A DNA stretch of 9,950 nt from Desulfobacteraceae bacterium (GTDB taxonomy: Bacteria; Desulfobacterota; DSM-4660; Desulfatiglandales; B25-G16), in contig JAUWZC010000074.1 of NCBI GenBank assembly GCA_030615565.1, positions 1 through 9,950 on the forward strand. Direction: 5' to 3'. Positions 1 through 4,181 of the stretch are shown here, in pieces (the first letter of the stretch is position 1; each line of letters opens with the position of its first letter). The notes under the pieces were generated by a model that saw nothing but the letters and a program-made list of their open reading frames with translations, did not search any database and was not told where the DNA came from. Position numbers and translations under genes: made by a program.

Positions 1-279
1 CAGTGCACACGAACAAAGGCCCTAGAAAACAATGATGAGTTGCTCGTGCACATGGTTTGAAGCGGCACGCTGAGGCCCCATGTTAGAGGGCATGATGTAA
101 AAAAAGACATCCCCATACTCATGCGTCTCACCAAGGATAACTATGTGGCCCTTAATAAAGGCCAGGGGGAGTTTTAAAAGAGTTAAAATGTTACAGTCTC
201 TTGTGTTTTTTAAGTTCCTAGTATTCATAGAGCTTTATAATCACCCTGTGCCAAGACAAGTTTTAACTTATAACTTTAG

Positions 280-313
280 GCCTGCCCGCCCCGCTTTGCG
301 GGATGAGGCAGGC
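280..313. repeat. GC-rich two-tier hairpin
   Basis: Outer arms GCCTGCC (280-286) and GGCAGGC (307-313) pair perfectly. Inside them CCCGC (290-294) pairs with GCGGG (298-302) around a TTT loop. The local base composition is far more GC-rich than the neighbouring AT-rich sequence. No T-run follows it, so it is not a standard intrinsic terminator. It sits just outside one end of repeat copy A and looks like a REP-type palindrome. Confidence 0.6.
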
Positions 314-324
314 GGGCATTTTAG

Positions 325-466
325 CCCTGGCCCAGACCTGGCATTGGAAATTTGATGTTTGGTATTGAGTTCTTGGAAAAGCTAATAGCCCTTATTTAAT
401 ACATCATCACGTCGCGCCTCCCGATCCCGTACCGGTCTCGGGACGGGGAGGGCGGGCAGGGCGGGC
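325..466 (-). repeat. Dispersed ~102-bp repeat, copy A (inverted, carrying a 39-bp insert)
   Basis: Read on the minus strand this is a third member of the family seen at 1123-1224 and 6866-6967. Its start (325-345) is the reverse complement of the shared end ATGCCAGGTCTGGGCCAGGG. Its other end reads GTCGCGCC (411-418), the complement of the shared GGCGCGAC. The expected next bases AGGGCGGGC are displaced to 458-466 by a 39-bp GC-rich palindromic insert. Removing the insert gives 103 bp, against 102 bp for each of the other two copies. The middle is AT-rich and not conserved with them. The octamer CATTTTAG occurs at 317-324 and again at 468-475, flanking the element at distances of 0 and 1 base, which resembles a target-site duplication. 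Confidence 0.65.
417..451. repeat. GC-rich palindrome interrupting repeat copy A
   Basis: CCTCCC (417-422) pairs with GGGAGG (446-451), and TCCCG (425-429) pairs with CGGGA (439-443). Two unpaired positions separate these stems, and the loop contains the palindrome ACCGGT. The segment falls exactly within the left-end box of the ~102-bp repeat. It is followed by AGGGCGGGC in tandem duplicate (449-457 and 458-466). It ends about 30 bp before the acpS start, so it would lie in the acpS leader if transcription starts upstream. Confidence 0.6.
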
Positions 467-483
467 TCATTTTAGGCATTTTT

Positions 484-873
484 ATGATTTATGGCATTGG
501 CATAGATCTTGTGGATATAAAAAGGATGGGAAAAGTAATCGATAGATGGGGAACAAGGTTTATGAATAGGGTATTCACTGCGCAGGAAATTAATTTCTGC
601 TTTCAAGGTTCAAAATTAGAGTCTTCCTTTGCCTTGCGTTTCGCTGCCAAGGAGGCCTTCTCAAAGGCGATAGGTTTGGGCATGAGAAAGGGCATCAGGT
701 GGCAGGATATAGAGATCGTTCACAATAAAAGGGGTAGACCAGACCTCAATTTAACTGGAAAGGCACTTAGTTTCTGTCATACGGAGGGAATAATTAGCTG
801 GTATGTTAGCCTTTCAGATGATGGTGACTATGGCATAGCCGTAGTAGTACTTGAAAAACCTGCTACATATTAA
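484..873 (+). CDS. acpS: Holo-[acyl-carrier-protein] synthase
   Basis: AcpS transfers 4'-phosphopantetheine from CoA to the conserved serine of acyl carrier protein in the cytoplasm, activating ACP for fatty-acid synthesis. At 129 residues it has the usual length. The N-terminal signature GIGIDLVDI (residues 4-12) carries the metal-binding Asp8. The second signature RFAAKEAFSKAIG (52-64) carries Glu57 and the catalytic-region lysine. GRP at 84-86 and the C-terminal strand SLSDDGDYGIAVVV also match the family. The family motif near the C-terminus is usually S-x-S-H; here the His position is Asp112. The ATG at 484 directly precedes the conserved N-terminus and has no strong Shine-Dalgarno sequence. 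The gene follows GC-rich palindromes and is separated from tsaE by a 411-bp repeat-filled gap. Confidence 0.96.
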   Translation: MIYGIGIDLVDIKRMGKVIDRWGTRFMNRVFTAQEINFCFQGSKLESSFALRFAAKEAFSKAIGLGMRKGIRWQDIEIVHNKRGRPDLNLTGKALSFCHTEGIISWYVSLSDDGDYGIAVVVLEKPATY

Positions 874-898
874 AAACTCAAAAGCCTTGAGATTGAAA

Positions 899-959
899 GA
901 AATTTCGTATCTGCTCAAAAATTTAAGGAAGGGGATAGGTATCTTTTTTTGTTATGCCC
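899..959 (+). repeat. Left arm of a large inverted repeat (partner at 1223-1304)
   Basis: Two blocks pair with the region straddling the tsaE start. Bases 899-920 match the complement of 1283-1304 at 20 of 22 positions. Bases 931-959 match the complement of 1223-1252 with one mismatch and one extra A. A short TTTAAG block lies between them, and about 20 bases are missing relative to the right arm. The inner block also folds on itself: GGGGATA (931-937) against TATGCCC (953-959), with GGTATCTTTTTTTGT in the loop. Read on the minus strand it encodes a start-like TTG followed by SRYEIS, close to the SNYEIS at the TsaE start. Confidence 0.8.
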
Positions 960-1127
960 TTCGAATCCCGCTAAGCGGGACCATGTCGTTTCAAAATTGG
1001 GTAATAGCCTCTCGGCCCTGAGCTCGAGGCCGAAGGGCAACTAGACCTTAGAATCATATGTTCCGTCTACATAAATCCCGACATGTCGGGAAAACGACAG
1101 CTAAGCTTAAACTATATTTAAGGCCCG
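960..1127. repeat. Cluster of nested palindromes between acpS and tsaE
   Basis: Several perfect inverted pairs are stacked here. TCCCGC/GCGGGA with a TAA loop lies at 966-980. TGTCGTTT (984-991) pairs with AAACGACA (1092-1099). TCGGCC (1012-1017) pairs with GGCCGA (1028-1033). TGCCCTTCG (955-963) pairs with CGAAGGGCA (1031-1039). The 16-base perfect palindrome TCCCGACATGTCGGGA lies at 1076-1091. I see no open frame and no ribosome site. The density suggests layered REP-type repeats or a structured transcript. The pairings overlap, so they cannot all form at once. Confidence 0.65.
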
Positions 1128-1224
1128 CCCTGGCGCGAACTTTGTGGTATATTATATGATCGTTTTATTATTACTCAGACTCATTTTAAATACTACTGCA
1201 TTGCTAGCCAGGTCTGGGCCAGGG
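1123..1224 (+). repeat. Dispersed ~102-bp repeat, copy B
   Basis: The element begins GCCCGCCCTGGCGCGA and ends AGCCAGGTCTGGGCCAGGG. The innermost terminal heptamers CCCTGGC (1128-1134) and GCCAGGG (1218-1224) are perfect inverted repeats, 97 bp from outer edge to outer edge. The middle is AT-rich and contains TTGTGGTAT and ACTCAGACT, both of which recur (the first with one change) at different spacing in copy C. The element has no coding capacity. Its right end shares its last two bases with the right arm of the large inverted repeat, so it lies nested inside that structure. Confidence 0.75.
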
Positions 1225-1304
1225 GCATAAACAAAAAAAGATACCTATGCCCTAAAGAACAAGCAACTTAAAATCCACAAGATTTTGAGCAATTACGAAA
1301 TTTC
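1223..1304 (-). repeat. Right arm of the large inverted repeat, overlapping the tsaE start
   Basis: This is the reverse-complement partner of 899-959. It also forms its own hairpin: GGGCATA (1223-1229) with TATGCCC (1246-1252), enclosing a loop with an A-run. That loop is complementary to the loop of the left-arm hairpin. The outer block (1283-1304) contains the tsaE TTG start at 1285 and its first six to seven codons. It carries a segment of about 20 bases (within 1254-1282) that is missing from the left arm. Confidence 0.8.
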
Positions 1305-1791
1305 CGTAAAATATGCAACAACCTCAGTCGAAAAAACCGTGTGGTTAGGTCAACAACTGGGAATCCAATTAAACAATGGCGATATTATCGCATTGATCGG
1401 TGACCTAGGAGGTGGTAAGACATGGTTCACAAAAGGAATAGCCATTGGCCTTGAGATTGACCCAGATTATATAGTCAGTCCAACATTCACCCTTGTTAAT
1501 GAATACCAAGGAAGGCAACAACTTTTTCATATAGACCTTTATAGGCTTAAAAACAAAACCGAAATTCTGGCTTTAGATCTGGAAGATTATTTTTCAAGGG
1601 AAGGGATAGTTGTTATAGAGTGGGCTGACCGTTGGCCAAGGGAGCTACCGGAGGAGAGAATTCAGGTTGAGTTGAAGATGGTTAATGAGCATACCAGGGA
1701 ACTTGAATTTTCTGGAAATCATCCCAGGGCTAAGGAAATTATAGGGGCATTAAAAGAGAAAGTAGGTCATGATTTGGAACAATTAAGATAG
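1285..1791 (+). CDS. tsaE: tRNA threonylcarbamoyladenosine biosynthesis ATPase TsaE
   Basis: TsaE is the cytoplasmic P-loop ATPase that works with TsaB and TsaD to make the universal t6A37 modification on ANN-decoding tRNAs. The Walker A loop GDLGGGKT is at residues 39-46, the family motif SPTFTLVNEY at 65-74, HIDLYRL at 82-88 and the Walker B-like IEWADRWP at 111-118. Its 168 residues match the family. The start is TTG at 1285: an in-frame TAA lies at 1228-1230, no ATG or GTG occurs between them, and the next in-frame ATG lies beyond the Walker A loop. No clear Shine-Dalgarno sequence precedes it. The TTG and first codons fall inside an inverted-repeat arm. The partner gene tsaD lies 5.3 kb downstream in the same orientation. 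Confidence 0.95.
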   Translation: MSNYEISVKYATTSVEKTVWLGQQLGIQLNNGDIIALIGDLGGGKTWFTKGIAIGLEIDPDYIVSPTFTLVNEYQGRQQLFHIDLYRLKNKTEILALDLEDYFSREGIVVIEWADRWPRELPEERIQVELKMVNEHTRELEFSGNHPRAKEIIGALKEKVGHDLEQLR

Positions 1792-1802
1792 AAGAACTTA
1801 AT

Positions 1803-1810
1803 AAGGAGGA
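1803..1810 (+). promoter_or_regulatory. Strong ribosome binding site of the lipoprotein gene
   Basis: AAGGAGGA lies 5 bases before the ATG at 1816. It is the best Shine-Dalgarno match in the window, while acpS, tsaE, lysC and tsaD have weak or no visible ones. This suggests the lipoprotein is translated at a higher rate than its neighbours from the shared transcript. Confidence 0.8.
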
Positions 1811-1815
1811 TAATT

Positions 1816-2385
1816 ATGTTTTGGAAAAGGTTATCTATTTTGTTAATTAGTTTAGGCATCATAATTACTTTTGGCTGTGCTGGAATAGAAAAGGGTAAGG
1901 ATTTTGCTACAAGCATTATTCCACATGAGGTAGATGAGAAGCTTTTCAGCCAAGTCCCAGATGAAAAAAAAGATGTTATTAACCCTTTACTGGATACCGT
2001 TAACGATGCCAAAGAGCACCTTGAGCTTGCTAAGGCCTTGGTAAAGAAAAAGGAAGCCGAATTAGATCTGGAAAAAGAAAAAAAGGGTTTGGCAAAGATT
2101 CAACTACACATAAGTGGGGCTGAGCTTAACCTAGAGAAAATGAAAGCTGTTCAATCAGCAGGCCTTGGGGATGCAAAAAAGGTCAATCAACAGGTTGCTA
2201 GACTTGAGGCTAAGGTCTATAAATTAAAAGGTGATGAGGCCAAGAAAAAGGCTAAGGTTGAAAATGCCAAGTTGGTCGTTAAAGAAGTCCAAGAGAAGAT
2301 CGAAGATTTGGAAACTAAGACTCAAAAGGAAGAAGTAGAGACTGAAACTAAAAAGGAAAATACAGAGACAGAAACTAAAAAATAA
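1816..2385 (+). CDS. Predicted coiled-coil lipoprotein of unknown function
   Basis: I do not recognise a named family. Residues 4-20 form a signal peptide: Lys-Arg, then a hydrophobic stretch, ending ITFGC. Cys21 is the likely lipidation site, although the -3 residue is Thr and -2 is Phe, so the lipobox is atypical. Residues about 55-170 are almost entirely charged heptad-like helix rich in Lys, Glu, Leu and Ala, consistent with a long coiled coil. The last 18 residues contain ETETKK twice, making a low-complexity tail. The mature protein is expected to be membrane-anchored and periplasmic or outer-membrane associated. It lies 24 bp after tsaE and 11 bp before lysC, which implies co-transcription. 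Broadly similar helical lipoproteins include Lpp-like spacers and OmpH/Skp-like chaperones, but I see no specific signature of either. Confidence 0.8.
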   Translation: MFWKRLSILLISLGIIITFGCAGIEKGKDFATSIIPHEVDEKLFSQVPDEKKDVINPLLDTVNDAKEHLELAKALVKKKEAELDLEKEKKGLAKIQLHISGAELNLEKMKAVQSAGLGDAKKVNQQVARLEAKVYKLKGDEAKKKAKVENAKLVVKEVQEKIEDLETKTQKEEVETETKKENTETETKK

Positions 2386-2396
2386 GTTCACTAAAT

Positions 2397-3626
2397 ATGG
2401 CGTTAATAGTACAAAAGTACGGCGGCACCTCTGTAGGAAGCATTGAAAAGATAAAAAAGGTTGCTGAGAGGGTAATCGAATATTGTAAAAAAGGAAACAG
2501 GCTTGTAGTGGTTCTCTCAGCAATGGCCGGACAGACAGATTCCTTGATCAGGCTTTCCAAAGAGATAATAGATACCCCTGACCCAAGAGAATTAGATGTT
2601 TTGATGGCCACAGGCGAGCAGGTGAGTGTATCCTTATTTGCTATAGCAGTAAAGTCCATGGGCTATGATTGTCGATCCCTTCTTGGCTTCCAGGCATCTA
2701 TACATACAGACCAAATATACGGTAAGGCAAGGATCAGGAAGGTTGATACCAATCGGATCATAAGAGAGTTAGATGAAAACAGAATTATAGCTGTAGCTGG
2801 CTTCCAGGGAATCGATGAAAGTAGCAATATTACCACCTTAGGGAGAGGGGGGTCAGATACTACTGCAGTAGCCTTGGCAGCAGTACTAAAGGCAGATCTA
2901 TGTGAGATCTTTACAGATGTTGAAGGCGTATTCTCGGCCGATCCAAATATCTGCACCCATGCCAAAAAACTTGATAGAATATCCTATGAAGAAATGTTAG
3001 AGTTGGCCAGCTTAGGGGCCAAAGTTCTGGATATAAGATCACTTGAATTTGCTAAAAAATTTAATGTGCCCATCCATGTTAGATCATCTTTTACGAAAAG
3101 TGAGGGAACTATGGTGGTAGAAGAAAATAAGGAGATGGAAAAGGTGATGGTCTCTGGTGTTGTCTTTGACAAAAACGAGGCCAGAATTACAATAGTAAAA
3201 GCGCCTGATAGACCTGGAATTGCTTTTAAAATATTTGACCCTGTTTTCAAAGCCGGTGTAGTAGTGGACATGATTGTTCAGAATACCAGTGCTGAGGGAT
3301 TAACTGATCTGACATTTACAGTCACCAAAACAGATTTTCAGGAAACTATGAAATTGCTAAAACAGGTTGTCCAAGAAATAGGGGCAGAAAAAGTGCTTGG
3401 AGATCAGGATATTGCTAAGGTATCTATTGTTGGACTGGGTATGAAAAATCATGCTGGAGTTGCATCCAAGATGTTTGAGACCCTATCAAAGGAAAATATC
3501 AATATAAGTATGATCAGTACCTCCGAGATAAAGATTTCCTGTGTTATAGAAGAAAAATACACCGAACTTGCGGTAAGGACCTTGCATGAGTCCTTTGGTC
3601 TGGGTGATGAAAAAGAAAAAAATTAG
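2397..3626 (+). CDS. lysC: Aspartate kinase with two ACT domains
   Basis: Aspartokinase phosphorylates L-aspartate with ATP, the first step toward lysine, threonine, methionine and diaminopimelate. The kinase domain (about residues 2-240) carries KYGGTSVG (7-14), ATGEQVS (71-77), TLGRGGSDTTA (147-157) and FTDVEGVFSADP (172-183). Two ACT regulatory domains follow at about 265-335 and 343-402. STSEIKISCVI (374-384) is the effector-site strand typical of lysine/threonine-inhibited enzymes. At 409 residues it matches the monofunctional class found in Gram-positives and many proteobacteria. It starts 11 bp after the lipoprotein stop, with no clear Shine-Dalgarno sequence. An internal in-frame start at 3111 may yield a separate regulatory subunit. 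Its 3' end overlaps the next gene by 20 bp. Confidence 0.97.
   Translation: MALIVQKYGGTSVGSIEKIKKVAERVIEYCKKGNRLVVVLSAMAGQTDSLIRLSKEIIDTPDPRELDVLMATGEQVSVSLFAIAVKSMGYDCRSLLGFQASIHTDQIYGKARIRKVDTNRIIRELDENRIIAVAGFQGIDESSNITTLGRGGSDTTAVALAAVLKADLCEIFTDVEGVFSADPNICTHAKKLDRISYEEMLELASLGAKVLDIRSLEFAKKFNVPIHVRSSFTKSEGTMVVEENKEMEKVMVSGVVFDKNEARITIVKAPDRPGIAFKIFDPVFKAGVVVDMIVQNTSAEGLTDLTFTVTKTDFQETMKLLKQVVQEIGAEKVLGDQDIAKVSIVGLGMKNHAGVASKMFETLSKENINISMISTSEIKISCVIEEKYTELAVRTLHESFGLGDEKEKN
3102..3113 (+). promoter_or_regulatory. Possible internal translation start for an aspartokinase beta subunit
   Basis: GAGGGA (3102-3107) precedes an in-frame ATG at 3111, codon 239 of lysC. Translation from there would give a 171-residue protein made of both ACT domains. 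In Bacillus subtilis aspartokinase II and Corynebacterium LysC, an in-frame internal start makes a beta subunit of this size and content. The position is as expected for that arrangement; its use here is inferred. Confidence 0.4.
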
Positions 3627-4167
3627 TAACCAACAAATAGGCCTTTTTATCCTTATTCTAATCCTCCTTCTTGAGTGGGGAATAAATAGCCTATATTCTT
3701 CACAAGGAGATTTTGGCTTTATTGAAAGGGGAAACAATATTTTTATCCTGATCGCTGGCGCTGTAAAAAATCCTGGCGTCTATGCATTTGATAGGGAACC
3801 TTCTTTAAAGGAATTGGTAGCCAGGGCTGGCGACCTGAAGGCAAAACTGATTGGCACAAAATGGGATACATATCCCTCTGTTGCTCAAGGGACAAGTGTC
3901 CAAATCAGCTCAGAGAATGGGTACATAAATGTCTCAACTGGACCTATGCCCGCAGCATATAAAATCACCCTTAAAATCCCTATATCTATAAATACTGCAA
4001 GTCAGGAAGAACTGGATACTATACCTGGTATAGGGCCAACGCTAGCTAAAAAGATCATTAATTATATATCCCTTTACGGTCCATTTAAGACAGTAGAAGA
4101 AATAAGAAATGTGCCTGGTGTGAGAAGACTACGCTATCTAAAAATAAAGCCTCATATTGGGATTTAG
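3607..4167 (+). CDS. ComEA-like membrane-anchored SLBB and helix-hairpin-helix protein
   Basis: The protein has one N-terminal transmembrane segment (about residues 11-29 after a KKKK start). An SLBB-type domain follows (about 47-100, beginning IAGAVKNPGVYAF). A C-terminal double helix-hairpin-helix lies at about 128-184 (INTASQEELDTIPGIGPTLAKKI, then VPGV). This order matches ComEA, the envelope DNA receptor of natural transformation, and related short ComEA-family proteins. The HhH module should bind DNA non-specifically outside the inner membrane. I chose the ATG at 3607 (186 residues), which puts the positive residues directly before the membrane segment; an in-frame ATG at 3586 would add seven residues. 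The gene overlaps the lysC end by 20 bp and ends 14 bp before the kinase gene. No comEC or pilus gene is in view. Confidence 0.85.
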   Translation: MKKKKISNQQIGLFILILILLLEWGINSLYSSQGDFGFIERGNNIFILIAGAVKNPGVYAFDREPSLKELVARAGDLKAKLIGTKWDTYPSVAQGTSVQISSENGYINVSTGPMPAAYKITLKIPISINTASQEELDTIPGIGPTLAKKIINYISLYGPFKTVEEIRNVPGVRRLRYLKIKPHIGI

Positions 4168-4181
4168 AAAATTGAGGGGGA

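Larger units (their letters stand above)
1..483. other. Gene-poor leader upstream of acpS with GC-rich hairpins and repeat copy A
   Basis: I see no convincing gene here. Frame +1 is open from base 1 to a TGA at 58-60 and could be the last codons of an upstream gene, but the 19 residues are not recognisable. A 68-codon open frame on the minus strand (228-22) and a 70-codon one on the plus strand (143-355) have no recognisable domain and no ribosome site; the plus one runs through a GC-rich hairpin. The first 240 bases are ordinary sequence with small inverted pairs such as GATGT/ACATC at 94-98/107-111. From about 280 onward the region is built of GC-rich palindromes and a dispersed repeat, listed separately. 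I could not identify a convincing sigma-70 promoter for acpS. Confidence 0.5.

Noticed and set aside
1..60. Open frame +1 to the TGA at 58-60 as the 3' end of an upstream gene
   Set aside because: Only 19 residues with no recognisable motif; pdxJ, often upstream of acpS, would not end like this.
22..228. 68-codon minus-strand open frame near the left edge
   Set aside because: No recognisable domain, no ribosome site before its ATG, and it is a lone short frame in a repeat-rich gap. A decayed gene remnant cannot be excluded.
143..355. 70-codon plus-strand open frame
   Set aside because: It reads through a GC-rich hairpin and the end of repeat copy A, with no ribosome site and no protein signature.
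931..959. Intrinsic terminator after acpS
   Set aside because: The T-run lies in the loop of the hairpin rather than after the stem, and the segment is better explained as an inverted-repeat arm.
1123..1224. Integron attC site
   Set aside because: Length and terminal inversion are suggestive, but the ends do not match the attC core-site pattern and the elements lie singly between unrelated housekeeping genes.
874..1304. Insertion sequence or CRISPR array between acpS and tsaE
   Set aside because: No transposase frame is present, and there are no regularly spaced direct repeats with unique spacers; the repeats are inverted and nested.
2224..3271. Minus-strand open frames opposite the lipoprotein and lysC genes
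   Set aside because: They are antisense shadows of clearly recognisable plus-strand genes.
3586..3606. Upstream ATG for the ComEA-like protein
   Set aside because: It would add MSPLVWV before the lysine-rich signal start and deepen the lysC overlap; the ATG at 3607 gives a typical membrane-anchor N-terminus.
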